A stretch of 64,000 bases of DNA from Pseudomonadota bacterium (GTDB lineage: Bacteria > Pseudomonadota > Gammaproteobacteria > Steroidobacterales > Woeseiaceae): contig JADFNV010000009.1 in assembly GCA_022563195.1 (NCBI GenBank), positions 1 through 64,000 on the forward strand. Direction: 5' to 3'. The notes under the pieces are model-generated. The model was not told the DNA's origin, searched no databases, and worked only from the letters and a program-made list of their open reading frames with translations. Shown in pieces: positions 17,180-25,751 of this stretch. Position 1 is the stretch's first letter. Every line of letters begins with the position of its first letter. The translations under genes were made by a program, and so were the position numbers.

Positions 17180-17947
17180 TCATCGTCTGATGTGTACCGA
17201 ATGATCGGCGAGAAACCGTTTCAGATCGGCGATATCGATCTCGGCGTTGTGAAAAACGCTGGCCGCCAATGCGCCATCGACATTGGCCATGCCAAACACG
17301 TCCAGAAAATGCTGCATCGTGCCAGCACCGCCCGATGCAATAAGTGGTACCAGGCTCTTCTCTCTGACGAGTTGTAGTTGCCCGATGTCATACCCCTCGC
17401 GTACGCCATCCTGGTTCATGCAATTCAGCACGATTTCTCCAGCGCCACGATCCTGTGCTTCAGATACCCAGTCGAGCGTCGATCGCCGGGTTGCCGTCGT
17501 TTTGTCGGGATCGCCTGTGTATTGGTAGACACTGTAATTACCGTCGATATCCAGACTGTCAACGCCGAGAACGACGCATTGCGACCCAAATCGCCGCGCC
17601 AGATCGGAGATAAGTCCTGGATTTTCCAGTGCCGGCGAGTTGATGGAAATTTTATCAGCACCCTTATTGAGCACGTCCTCAGCATCGGCAACGCTGCGAA
17701 TGCCTCCGGCAACGCAAAACGGAATGTCGATGACTGCGGCCACTCGGCTAACCCAGGAACGATCGACACTGCGACCGTCCGGACTTGCTGTGATGTCATA
17801 GAACACGAGTTCGTCCGCACCTTCTGCGCAATAGCGTTCGGACAAGTCAATGATGTCGCCGACGATGCGATGATTGCGAAATTGCACGCCTTTGACGACG
17901 ACGCCATCGCGGACATCCAGACAGGGAATTATTCGCTTTGCAGGAAT
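17180..17947 (-). CDS. hisF: Imidazole glycerol phosphate synthase subunit HisF, ATT start
   Basis: Cyclase subunit of IGP synthase; with HisH it makes imidazole glycerol phosphate and AICAR. A conventional start call picks GTG 17887 (235 residues), which deletes the first strand and the catalytic Asp. The frame continues upstream in family-typical sequence [18 protein letters not shown]. The only sensible initiator there is ATT at 17947, giving 255 residues. Counting from it places the two catalytic aspartates at D11 and D130, the standard HisF numbering. GAGGAG lies eight bases upstream. It overlaps hisA by 19 bases. No ATG, GTG or TTG occurs in frame between residue 21 and the upstream hisA region. 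Confidence 0.9.
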   Translation of the reverse strand: MPAKRIIPCLDVRDGVVVKGVQFRNHRIVGDIIDLSERYCAEGADELVFYDITASPDGRSVDRSWVSRVAAVIDIPFCVAGGIRSVADAEDVLNKGADKISINSPALENPGLISDLARRFGSQCVVLGVDSLDIDGNYSVYQYTGDPDKTTATRRSTLDWVSEAQDRGAGEIVLNCMNQDGVREGYDIGQLQLVREKSLVPLIASGGAGTMQHFLDVFGMANVDGALAASVFHNAEIDIADLKRFLADHSVHIRR

Positions 17948-18669
17948 GTCGAAATCTCCTCGGCGGTGATCTTGCCGTCGAGAAGTGCTCGCCCGGTTAT
18001 CGCCGCCGGCACACCGATGCGACGTAACTCCTCCAGGTCATCGATGCTGCGAACACCTCCTGATGCTTGCAGTTGCAAGTCCGGATAACGCTCCACAATA
18101 TTGGCGTAGAGTTCGATGTTCGGTCCCGACATGGCGCCATCACGACTGATGTCCGTGCACAGCAGGTGTCGCAGCCCCGCGTTTAGAAAATCATCGACGC
18201 ATTCAAAGAGTGCTGTGTTGCTCGGACGAGTCCAACCGTGTGTTGAAATCATTGGCATACCGGTAGCGTCAATATTGACATCGAAAGCGAGCACGATGTG
18301 CTCGTTACCGAATCGGGCCAGCCACGATTTGACGGTATCGGGCTCTGTAAGCACAAGACTGCCAATGACGCAACGCGTTACACCGGAGTCCAGCCAGTTG
18401 CTGACGGTCTCCTGATCTCGAATACCACCGCCTAACTGGATCAACAGCTCGGATTCAGCCGCGATGGCCGCAATGATTGCGCGATTCACCTGGGTGCCGG
18501 ATCGTGCCCCGTCGAGATCCACAATATGCAGTTGCGTTGTATCGAGGTTCGCGTATTCGCGTGCAATCTTGATGGGGTCGTTGCTGTATTCGGTGGATTG
18601 CTCGAAGTCACCCTGGAACAGGCGCACGCACTTGCCATCCTGAAGGTCGATTGCCGGAATGATGTTCAT
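17929..18669 (-). CDS. hisA: Phosphoribosylformimino-5-aminoimidazole carboxamide ribotide isomerase
   Basis: (beta-alpha)8-barrel isomerase converting ProFAR to PRFAR. 246 residues, normal length. The first catalytic Asp is D8 in [17 protein letters not shown], and [16 protein letters not shown] supplies the second half. The ATG at 18669 overlaps the hisH stop by four bases (ATGA). Its own end overlaps hisF by 19 bases and contains the hisF ribosome-binding site. Confidence 0.97.
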   Translation of the reverse strand: MNIIPAIDLQDGKCVRLFQGDFEQSTEYSNDPIKIAREYANLDTTQLHIVDLDGARSGTQVNRAIIAAIAAESELLIQLGGGIRDQETVSNWLDSGVTRCVIGSLVLTEPDTVKSWLARFGNEHIVLAFDVNIDATGMPMISTHGWTRPSNTALFECVDDFLNAGLRHLLCTDISRDGAMSGPNIELYANIVERYPDLQLQASGGVRSIDDLEELRRIGVPAAITGRALLDGKITAEEISTFLQSE

Positions 18670-19271
18670 CGCGATATGCCGAGAAAGTTCTGCAGCAAAC
18701 GAGAGCCGGCGGCAGACGATCGTTCCGGATGAAATTGAGCTGCGACGAAATTCCGGTTGGTCACGACTGCGGAAAAGGCTTCAGCATGCTCAGCCTCGGC
18801 TATCGTAAACCCGGACACGGGCAGGGCGTAGCTGTGCAGGAAGTAAAAGTAAGTTCCATCATCGACGTTTGCGAGCGTATCGTGATCCTTTGTTTTGCGA
18901 ACAGGACACCAGCCCATGTTCGGTACGGGAGAACTGGTTTTGGCAGGCAGTTTCGAGGCAATGCCGGGAATGATTCCCAGGCACTCGACATCCTCTTCCT
19001 CGGACGCATCGGCGAGCAGCTGCATGCCAAGACAGATTCCGAGAACAGGCTGCTTCAGGCCACGAATGACGTCAAGCAATTGGTGTTCGCGCAGACGCTG
19101 CATGGCGTCTTTTGCGGCCCCCACACCCGGCAGAATGACGCGATCAGCTGCCTGAATCGTATCTGCGTCAGTCGTTAGCGTCGCGCCAACGCCAAGCCGC
19201 CCAAACGCATACAGCAGTGAGGCAATATTCGCTCCACCACTGTCAATGATTGCGATGTTGTCGGGGCGCAT
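18666..19271 (-). CDS. hisH: Imidazole glycerol phosphate synthase subunit HisH
   Basis: Class I glutamine amidotransferase that feeds ammonia to HisF. 201 residues. The nucleophile is C80 in GICLGMQLL, and H181 and E183 in FHPERS complete the triad. The frame is open further upstream to 19367, but ATG 19271, one base after the hisB stop, gives the family N-terminus (MRPDNIAIIDSGGANIASL). It overlaps hisA by four bases. Confidence 0.96.
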   Translation of the reverse strand: MRPDNIAIIDSGGANIASLLYAFGRLGVGATLTTDADTIQAADRVILPGVGAAKDAMQRLREHQLLDVIRGLKQPVLGICLGMQLLADASEEEDVECLGIIPGIASKLPAKTSSPVPNMGWCPVRKTKDHDTLANVDDGTYFYFLHSYALPVSGFTIAEAEHAEAFSAVVTNRNFVAAQFHPERSSAAGSRLLQNFLGISR

Positions 19272-19272
19272 T

Positions 19273-20349
19273 TCAGACCAGCGTGCCTTTGGTTGTTGGC
19301 AGCTCGTTGCCATCTCGGCGAATGGCCTGACGCAGACTGCGACCGACGGACTTGAAGCACGCCTCAACCATATGATGTGTATTTCGACCCTTTACCGTGA
19401 TGTGCACGGCGGCGCCGAGCGCATCGGCAAACGACCGAAAAAAGTGCTCCACCATTTCAGTCGACAATTCACCGACGTGGTCTCTCGAGAAATTTGCATT
19501 GAATACGAAATGACCCCGACCGGAAAGATCGATCAATACTTTTGCTTCGCTCTCATCCATCGGCAGCACGAAGCCGTATCGACCGACTCCACGCTTGCTG
19601 CCAAGCGCCTTTCTCATGGCGCTGCCAAGGCAAATTGCCGTGTCTTCGACCGTGTGATGGTCATCGATATTGAGGTCGCCTTCACACTGCATTGAAAGAC
19701 TGAATCCGCCATGTTTGGCGACTTGTTCGAGCATGTGATCGTAGAATCCGATGCCGGTGGAGATGGCAACCGGTTCCGGTGTGTCGAGATTGACGATCAC
19801 GCGAATGTGCGTTTCTTTCGTTGTTCGTTCGACGCATGCTTGTCGATCGGCGTAACAGAGAGTATCGACGATGCCAGGCCAGGACGTCGCGCGGTCGCCG
19901 TCCTTACTCAGCAGGAAACCTCTGACGCCGAGTCGCTCGGCAAGTTCCATATCAGTCTGTCGATCACCGATAACCGCCGACGATGTCAGGTCGATGTCGG
20001 TTTCGGCCAGAAAACGGGTTAGCAAGCCCGCGCGTGGCTTGCGGCACTCACAGCCATCTCCGGCGCGATGTGGACAGATAAACACATCATCAAACGAGAT
20101 TCCCTGCGATGTAAACAAGGCCAGCATATGTTCCTGACAGAGATCGAAGGCGTCTTGGGGAAAGGCGCTCGTGCCCAGACCGTCCTGGTTACTGATAATG
20201 ACCAATCGATACCCATCCCTGGATAATTCGATCAGGGCCGGGATGACGCCGGCTACGAGACGGACTTTGCTAATCGCGTCGACCTGTAAATCTTCAGGCT
20301 CCTCAATGAGCGTGCCGTCACGATCGATAAATAATATTTTTGCCGCCAC
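19273..20349 (-). CDS. hisB: Bifunctional histidinol-phosphatase / imidazoleglycerol-phosphate dehydratase
   Basis: A 358-residue fusion as in enterobacteria. The N-terminal HAD phosphatase (about 1-165) has the DxD nucleophile pair D9/D11 in LFIDRDGTL and a zinc-loop CPHRAGDGCECRKP. The C-terminal dehydratase (about 170-358) has the His-rich metal motifs DHHTVEDTA and FVFN near its manganese site. GTG start at 20349, preceded by GGAG that lies in the hisC-hisB gap. The upstream junction contains one copy of a 22-bp repeat. Confidence 0.96.
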   Translation of the reverse strand: MAAKILFIDRDGTLIEEPEDLQVDAISKVRLVAGVIPALIELSRDGYRLVIISNQDGLGTSAFPQDAFDLCQEHMLALFTSQGISFDDVFICPHRAGDGCECRKPRAGLLTRFLAETDIDLTSSAVIGDRQTDMELAERLGVRGFLLSKDGDRATSWPGIVDTLCYADRQACVERTTKETHIRVIVNLDTPEPVAISTGIGFYDHMLEQVAKHGGFSLSMQCEGDLNIDDHHTVEDTAICLGSAMRKALGSKRGVGRYGFVLPMDESEAKVLIDLSGRGHFVFNANFSRDHVGELSTEMVEHFFRSFADALGAAVHITVKGRNTHHMVEACFKSVGRSLRQAIRRDGNELPTTKGTLV

Positions 20350-20353
20350 ACTC

Positions 20354-20375
20354 GTACTCCGTCAAGGTGATATTG
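20354..20375 (+). repeat. 22-bp exact repeat, copy 2
   Basis: Identical to 10890-10911. This copy spans the hisC stop codon and the hisB ribosome-binding site, read on the opposite strand of the his genes. Confidence 0.7.
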
Positions 20376-21435
20376 ATGTGTTCAGAACACTCTCAAAAGA
20401 TTGCAGGAGCCGGTCATTCTCGGCCATGTTGCCGACTGTTATGCGGATGCAATCGGCAAGCGAGCCGCCCAAGTACCGCAGCAGGATGTTGTCCGCAACG
20501 CATTGCTCGTGCAAGGCCTCGACATTATCGACTTCTATCAGGAAAAAATTTGCTGCGCTGGACCATATCTTGCGCACGAATGAAAACTGATTTATCGCCG
20601 CCACCAGTCGATCTCGCTCGGCAACGATGTTGCTCACCCAATGCTCGGCTTCATTCAGGTTCTCGGCTTGCAGCGCATCTTCAATGCACTCAACGACAGG
20701 AGTTGCCATTGCATAAGGAGCCAGAACAGCATCGAGCATATCGATGACCGCAGCTTGACCCATCACGCTGCCACAACGAGCGCCCGCATAAGCAAGCGCT
20801 TTCGACAGTGTACGCAGTACGATCAGGTTGCCGTAGCTATTCAACAATTGAACCACCGATGGCTCCCCAGCAAATTCGATGTAGGCCTCATCGACGACAA
20901 TCGCTGATCGGTCGCCGCGTTCGTCGAGCAACCTGATCAGATCGTCCCTGGGCATGCTTGTGCCGGTCGGATTGTTCGGCGAACAAACAAATATCAGGCG
21001 TGTCGATTCGTCGCAGGACTCAAGCAATGCATCGATATCGACGGCAAAGTCATCATCGCCTGATGTCGCGACTTCGATCACCCGAGCACCTTGCACATCC
21101 GCATAGTGGCGATACATTGAAAATGTTGGAGCGATAATCAACACGCTGTCCTGACCGGCGCGACAAAAGACACGCAGCAAGAGATCGATGCCTTCGCTCG
21201 TGCCACGAGTCACCAGCAAATTTTCCGCGCCACAGCCATAGCGGTCGGAGAGGGCCGACCGCAACCGGGCAGGGCGTATTTCAGGGTAGCGATTCAGCGG
21301 TCGGCGAAAACGATCGGCACGCCTCGTCCACGGCGCTTCATTCGCATTCAGGCGAATCGTATCGTCGAGCTGACTGGCGGCCGCATAGGGTTTGAGGGCG
21401 CGAATTTCCGGTCTGGCCAGCTTTGCGATCGTCAT
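20362..21435 (-). CDS. hisC: Histidinol-phosphate aminotransferase
   Basis: Fold-type I PLP aminotransferase converting imidazole-acetol phosphate to histidinol phosphate. 357 residues. The PLP lysine is K212 in LRTLSKALAYAGAR, with CSPNNPTG (about 151-158) and VDEAYIEF upstream. The ATG shares one base with the hisD stop codon (21435), so the genes are translationally coupled. The last codons lie in the 22-bp repeat. Confidence 0.96.
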   Translation of the reverse strand: MTIAKLARPEIRALKPYAAASQLDDTIRLNANEAPWTRRADRFRRPLNRYPEIRPARLRSALSDRYGCGAENLLVTRGTSEGIDLLLRVFCRAGQDSVLIIAPTFSMYRHYADVQGARVIEVATSGDDDFAVDIDALLESCDESTRLIFVCSPNNPTGTSMPRDDLIRLLDERGDRSAIVVDEAYIEFAGEPSVVQLLNSYGNLIVLRTLSKALAYAGARCGSVMGQAAVIDMLDAVLAPYAMATPVVECIEDALQAENLNEAEHWVSNIVAERDRLVAAINQFSFVRKIWSSAANFFLIEVDNVEALHEQCVADNILLRYLGGSLADCIRITVGNMAENDRLLQSFESVLNTSISP

Positions 21436-22736
21436 CAGAGTACATCCAGCCGACGCCGTACTGCCGCGGCATGCGCGTCGAGTCCTTCGAGCCTCGCAAG
21501 CTCCATGACAGCCTCGCTGATTCCGGCAAGACCTTCTGGCGTCAGCTCCTGCACTGTCATATTGCGCCGAAATTGCTCAACGCCAAGACCACTATGAGAT
21601 TTGGCAAATCCGTTGGTGGGGAGCACGTGATTCGTGCCGCTGCAGTAGTCACCGACCGACTCGGGTGTCCACGGCCCGACAAAAACAGAACCCGCGTTGC
21701 GAATACCGGACAAGGCGTCACGCGGGGCCGCAACCTGCAGGATCAGGTGTTCTGGTGCGTAGCGATTGCTTATTGCAACGGCCATTGCAATGTCTTGCAC
21801 TATAATCGCCTTCGAATTGGCCAGCGATTTGAGCACAATTTCCACACGTGAGAGCCGTTCGAGTTGCGATTCGATGACGCCTTGCACCTGCCGAGCAAAT
21901 TCTGCATCTGTGGTCAGCAGTATGACTTGCGAGTCAACACCGTGCTCTGCCTGGGATAACAAATCGGCGGCAACGAAATCAGCGCTCGCATCTCGATCCG
22001 CGATAACCAGCAGTTCCGACGGCCCGGCGGGCATGTCGATCGCAGCACCTGCCGGATCGCTACTCACGATTGTCTTGGCGCATGTCACCCAGGTATTGCC
22101 GGGGCCAAAAATTTTGCAGACCTTGGGCACCGATTCTGTTCCATAGGCCATGGCGGCGATAGCCTGTGCGCCACCAATCTTAAAAATGTCAGACACGCCC
22201 GAACGTGACGCAGCAACCAGTACGGCCGGATCCGCGCTTCCATCCGGGCGGGGCGGGGTGCACATGACGCGAGTCGGACAACCTGCGATAGCCGCCGGTA
22301 CGGCCAACATTATTGCCGCAGACGGCAATGGTGCGGTTCCTGCCGGTACGTAAAGCCCGACGGAATCGATCGCATGACTAAGTCGCTCGCAACGGACGCC
22401 GGGCATCGTCTCAATGGAGATTTGTGCAGGCAACTGCGCTTCATGAAAGCGACGCACGTTCGCGATGGCAAGGTCGATCGCCGCAAGTGCATTGCTGTTT
22501 AGCTCTGCCTCTGCGACGGCCAACTCATCGTCGTCGACACCCAACAGATCAAAGTGGGCATCGTCATGTTGCGCGGTCAATTCCCTGATCGCGGGGTCCC
22601 CTTGTTCGCGTACCCGGCCGATGATGCTTATTACCGAGTCACGAATCGGCGCATCCGAGCTTGCCGCAGGCCGTTGCAGTATCGCCTCCCGGGCGTCAGC
22701 GTCGAGATCGATCCAGGTGCTTATTTTCAGGCTCAT
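21435..22736 (-). CDS. hisD: Histidinol dehydrogenase
   Basis: Zinc enzyme performing the last two oxidations, histidinol to histidine, with NAD. 433 residues, normal length. GLYVPAGTAPLPSAAIMLAVP, KIFGPGNTWV and PAGPSELLVIAD are family signatures. LSQAEHGVDSQ carries the catalytic Glu/His region and EHLILQV follows. It starts three bases after hisG. Confidence 0.97.
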   Translation of the reverse strand: MSLKISTWIDLDADAREAILQRPAASSDAPIRDSVISIIGRVREQGDPAIRELTAQHDDAHFDLLGVDDDELAVAEAELNSNALAAIDLAIANVRRFHEAQLPAQISIETMPGVRCERLSHAIDSVGLYVPAGTAPLPSAAIMLAVPAAIAGCPTRVMCTPPRPDGSADPAVLVAASRSGVSDIFKIGGAQAIAAMAYGTESVPKVCKIFGPGNTWVTCAKTIVSSDPAGAAIDMPAGPSELLVIADRDASADFVAADLLSQAEHGVDSQVILLTTDAEFARQVQGVIESQLERLSRVEIVLKSLANSKAIIVQDIAMAVAISNRYAPEHLILQVAAPRDALSGIRNAGSVFVGPWTPESVGDYCSGTNHVLPTNGFAKSHSGLGVEQFRRNMTVQELTPEGLAGISEAVMELARLEGLDAHAAAVRRRLDVL

Positions 22737-22739
22737 CGA

Positions 22740-23642
22740 TTACGCCAACATTTTCTCGACTGGCAGAACGAGCAAAGAGCTCGCACCGGCCGCCTTTAGA
22801 TTTTCGAGTGTTTCCCAGAACACGGTCTCTGTGCAGACCGCATGAATGGCGACTTTGTCGGGCGTACCGTCGAGTGGGATGACCGTCGGCGCCTCGGAGC
22901 CCGGCAGCAGGGCACGGATTTCAGCCAGCGCCGCGCGGGGAGCGTGCAACATGATGTACTTGCTCTCGCGGACCTGCAGGACGCCGTCGAGCCGCTGCAA
23001 TAACCTGTCGACCAGTGCCTGCTTGGCGGCATTCAATGGCGCCTTGGTCTGAATGATGACCGCCTCGCTTTCAAGCAGAACATCCACTTCGGCAAGACCA
23101 TTTGCGGTCAGAGTCGAACCGGTCGATACGAGGTCACAGATGTAGTCGGCTATACCAAGCCTGGGCGCGATTTCGACAGCGCCAGAGAAATAAACAATCT
23201 CCGCCGACACATTCTTTTTCTTAAGGTAACCCTTTAGGATTCCGACATAACTTGTTGCAATTCTTTTATTTATCAGGGACTCCGGGCCTTGATAATCAAT
23301 ACCCTCCGGCGCTGCGAGCGATAAGCGACAATGGCCAAAATCCAGCTCGAATACCTGTTTGAATAATGCTTTGCGTCCTTCGTTCTCGAAAGCCAGGCGT
23401 TTTTCCTCAACGACATTGAGACCGACAATGCCAAGATCACAGACATCATCGCTGACGAGGCCCGGAATGTCGTCGTCACGAACCAGTAACAGGTCGATTG
23501 GCATGTTTTCGCCATAACAAAACAGCTGATTCTTGCTTTGTGTCAGTTTCAGTCCGCAGCGTTCGAGCAGATCGCGCGAGTGATCCGTCAAACGACCGGT
23601 TTTTTGCACCGCAATCCGGATGCGCTGTTTGGAAGAGTCCAT
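22740..23642 (-). CDS. hisG: ATP phosphoribosyltransferase, long form
   Basis: First committed step of histidine synthesis: ATP plus PRPP to PR-ATP. 300 residues, the long (HisG-L) hexameric form with a C-terminal regulatory domain (about 225-300) that normally senses histidine, so no HisZ is needed. IRIAVQKTGRLTDHSRDLLERCG is the N-terminus; DLVSTGSTLTANGL binds PRPP. An upstream in-frame start at 23711 would overlap the TrpR-like gene; ATG 23642 matches the family and lies ten bases after that gene. Confidence 0.96.
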   Translation of the reverse strand: MDSSKQRIRIAVQKTGRLTDHSRDLLERCGLKLTQSKNQLFCYGENMPIDLLLVRDDDIPGLVSDDVCDLGIVGLNVVEEKRLAFENEGRKALFKQVFELDFGHCRLSLAAPEGIDYQGPESLINKRIATSYVGILKGYLKKKNVSAEIVYFSGAVEIAPRLGIADYICDLVSTGSTLTANGLAEVDVLLESEAVIIQTKAPLNAAKQALVDRLLQRLDGVLQVRESKYIMLHAPRAALAEIRALLPGSEAPTVIPLDGTPDKVAIHAVCTETVFWETLENLKAAGASSLLVLPVEKMLA

Positions 23643-23652
23643 GTTGCCGTCC

Positions 23653-23991
23653 TCAGTGGGAAGTGGGGCTGTCGCTGGCGGCTGCCCGATCAATGGCAGC
23701 CCGATAGCCACCGAATCCGTCCGTCAGGAAGCGCGCCACACGGCCTATCGTGGTTACACTAACGGCCGTGAGGTCGTGGATTTTTCGATAGGTCAGGCCT
23801 TGCTCGAGTAGTTCTACGACTTGCCAGCGATCGACAAGAGCCTGCAGCTCCGCCGGAGTGCACAGATCGTGGAAGAAATTACGGCACTCGTCAGGGTTGC
23901 GCAGACTGATAACGGCTCGAAACAAGGCAATTTCGGCGGCGTATTGCTCGCTTTCGCGGTACGGTCGATTCGGTTTCATGACGGAACTCAT
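23653..23991 (-). CDS. TrpR-like (YerC/YecD family) repressor heading the his operon
   Basis: A 112-residue all-helical protein of the TrpR/YerC superfamily. The core reads FFHDLCTPAELQALVDRWQVVELL, and the helix-turn-helix is GLTYRKIHDLTAVSVTTIGRV (about 65-86). Unlike TrpR, the family is associated with his genes rather than trp. It is the first gene of trpR-like-hisGDCBHAFE. A dyad element overlaps its start codon, which suggests autoregulation and his-operon control. The ligand is unknown; histidine or an intermediate is a guess. An alternative start is ATG 23979. Confidence 0.88.
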   Translation of the reverse strand: MSSVMKPNRPYRESEQYAAEIALFRAVISLRNPDECRNFFHDLCTPAELQALVDRWQVVELLEQGLTYRKIHDLTAVSVTTIGRVARFLTDGFGGYRAAIDRAAASDSPTSH

Positions 23992-24018
23992 GTATTAATG
24001 TACTAATACGTTAATACA
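23991..24018 (-). promoter_or_regulatory. Probable operator of the TrpR-like regulator
   Basis: TGTATTAA (23991-23998) and TTAATACA (24011-24018) form a perfect 8-bp inverted repeat. Between them GTACTAA (24000-24006) faces TTAATAC (24011-24017), an 18-bp near-palindrome with the size and GTACTA half-site look of the E. coli trp operator. The site overlaps the start codon and probable promoter of the TrpR-like gene, as expected for autorepression. Confidence 0.6.
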
Positions 24019-24104
24019 TTAGAACATCCAGTGCAATGGCGCGCTTCGCATTGTTGGCGCTATAGCCGCAAGTCCTTGATATTACGAATATCTACGCGGG
24101 CAGA

Positions 24105-25166
24105 TTAGTCGAGTTCGCTGATGATTCGGTCCGTCATATCGGTCGTTGAGAGCACCGCATCGTCATCACAGGCGATATCTGCGGTTCGCGCACCCGCCGC
24201 AATAGCGGCACCGATCGCGGCCTCGACGGCAGACGCTTCGGCATCGAGCTTGAGGCTATGCCGCAGGAGCATTGCAACGCTCCCCAGCGCGCCACAGGGA
24301 TTTGCCAGCCCTTTACCGGCAATATCGGGCGCCGATCCATGTATGGGCTCGTAGATGCCGAGAGCGGACTCTCCGATTGATGCCGAGGGCAACATACCGA
24401 GTGACCCGACGAGCATCGATGCTTCGTCGGTCAGGATGTCGCCGAACATGTTCTCGGTCACGATCACATCGAAATCCCGCGGTCGACTCAGCAAGTGCAT
24501 GGCGGCTGCATCGACAAGCAAGGTCTCGAGCTCAATTTCTGGAAACTCGTCGCGCATGAGACGATTCGTGACGTCACGCCAAAGCCGCGAGGTCTCAAGG
24601 ACATTGGCCTTGTCAATTGAACACAGTTTGCCGCGACGGCTTGCAGCCAGACGAGCAGCGACTCGAACGATGCGTTCGATTTCCGCGGCAGTATAGGTAC
24701 ACAGATCGCTTGCGGAAGATTCATCTCGCGTTTTCTCGCCGAAATAGATGCCGCCGGTCAATTCCCGAACGACAACAAGATCGACGCCTTGAGTAATCTC
24801 GCCCTTGAGCGGAGATGTGCCAATGAGGGCATCCATAACCTTGACCGGACGCAGGTTGGCGAAAACCTCGAGTCTTGAACGAAGTCCAAGCAATCCTTGC
24901 TCCGGTCGCACAGCCGCATTCGGATCAGACCACTTCGGCCCACCCACAGCGCCGAGCAGCACAGCATCGCATTGCTCGCAACTAGCGATCGTTGCATCCG
25001 GCAATGGATTACCAGTCTCATCAATTGCGGAACCGCCGATGAGCTGTACGCTGAAAAAGAATTTGTGTCCGTACCGCGCCGCAATCTCCTTCAAAACGCG
25101 GTGCGCGCACGCAGTGACCTCGGGTCCAATTCCATCGCCAGGCAATAAGGTAATTACGGCGTCCAG
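24105..25166 (-). CDS. leuB: 3-Isopropylmalate dehydrogenase, probable CTG start
   Basis: NAD-dependent oxidative decarboxylation of 3-isopropylmalate in leucine synthesis. The only conventional start is TTG 25145, giving MPGDGIGPEV and losing the first beta strand (DAVITLLPGDG) that forms the nucleotide fold. In-frame sequence continues to a TGA at 25181 with no ATG or GTG. CTG 25166 has GAGGAG eight bases upstream and yields 353 residues, close to the family norm. ATC 25169 is an alternative. ELTGGIYFG, SIDKANVLETSRLWR and FDVIVTENMFGDILTDE are signatures. It overlaps leuD by 13 bases and is the last gene of ilvC-leuACDB. Confidence 0.88.
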   Translation of the reverse strand: MDAVITLLPGDGIGPEVTACAHRVLKEIAARYGHKFFFSVQLIGGSAIDETGNPLPDATIASCEQCDAVLLGAVGGPKWSDPNAAVRPEQGLLGLRSRLEVFANLRPVKVMDALIGTSPLKGEITQGVDLVVVRELTGGIYFGEKTRDESSASDLCTYTAAEIERIVRVAARLAASRRGKLCSIDKANVLETSRLWRDVTNRLMRDEFPEIELETLLVDAAAMHLLSRPRDFDVIVTENMFGDILTDEASMLVGSLGMLPSASIGESALGIYEPIHGSAPDIAGKGLANPCGALGSVAMLLRHSLKLDAEASAVEAAIGAAIAAGARTADIACDDDAVLSTTDMTDRIISELD

Positions 25167-25738
25167 GATCGCGTCTCCTCAAAGATTTCGATACGACTTA
25201 TCTGCTGCTGCAAGAACCCGAGTTCATCGATACCCTCGACGAGGCAGAATCGCGCAAACGTATCGATCGGAAAGCGAACGACGTGGCCGTCGGGCATCGT
25301 CAACATCGATTCCGTGACGTCAATGTCAAGCTCGACGCCCGGATTTTTTGACAGCCATGCGTGTGTTTTCGCATCGACGACGATGGGCAGCAAACCATTC
25401 TTCAGTGAGTTGCTACGAAAAATATCGGCTATTTCCGTGCTGATGACGGCGCATATGCCGTAGTCGAGCAGTGCCCAGGGTGCGTGCTCGCGCGATGAGC
25501 CACAACCAAAGTTATTGCCTGCAACAAGAATTTCACAACCCTCGGCGTCAGGGTGATTGAGTGGAAAATTCCAGTTTTTGCTTCCATCTCCGTGGAAACG
25601 AAGATCATGAAACAGGTTCTTGCCAAATCCTTCGCGTGACGTCGCCGTCAGGAAACGCGCCGGAATGATCTGGTCCGTGTCGATGTCCCGGGCGTCAAGA
25701 ACGACGGTTCGCGCGCGAATGTGCTTGATGGCTCGCAT
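25154..25738 (-). CDS. leuD: 3-Isopropylmalate dehydratase small subunit
   Basis: Small (swivelling) subunit of isopropylmalate isomerase, 194 residues. DARDIDTDQIIPARFL and NNFGCGSSREHAPWAL are the family signatures. ATG 25738 (GGGA upstream) matches the family N-terminus; the frame is open to 25780 but this would run into leuC. It lies 13 bases after leuC. Its 3' end encodes the ribosome-binding site of leuB. Confidence 0.96.
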   Translation of the reverse strand: MRAIKHIRARTVVLDARDIDTDQIIPARFLTATSREGFGKNLFHDLRFHGDGSKNWNFPLNHPDAEGCEILVAGNNFGCGSSREHAPWALLDYGICAVISTEIADIFRSNSLKNGLLPIVVDAKTHAWLSKNPGVELDIDVTESMLTMPDGHVVRFPIDTFARFCLVEGIDELGFLQQQISRIEIFEETRSWTP

Positions 25739-25751
25739 CGTCGATGTCCCT

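Noticed and set aside
17888..17947. Sequencing frameshift as the cause of the truncated-looking hisF
   Set aside because: The reading frame is continuous from family residue 3 to the stop. The only anomaly is the absence of a standard initiator, and a well-placed GAGGAG precedes ATT.
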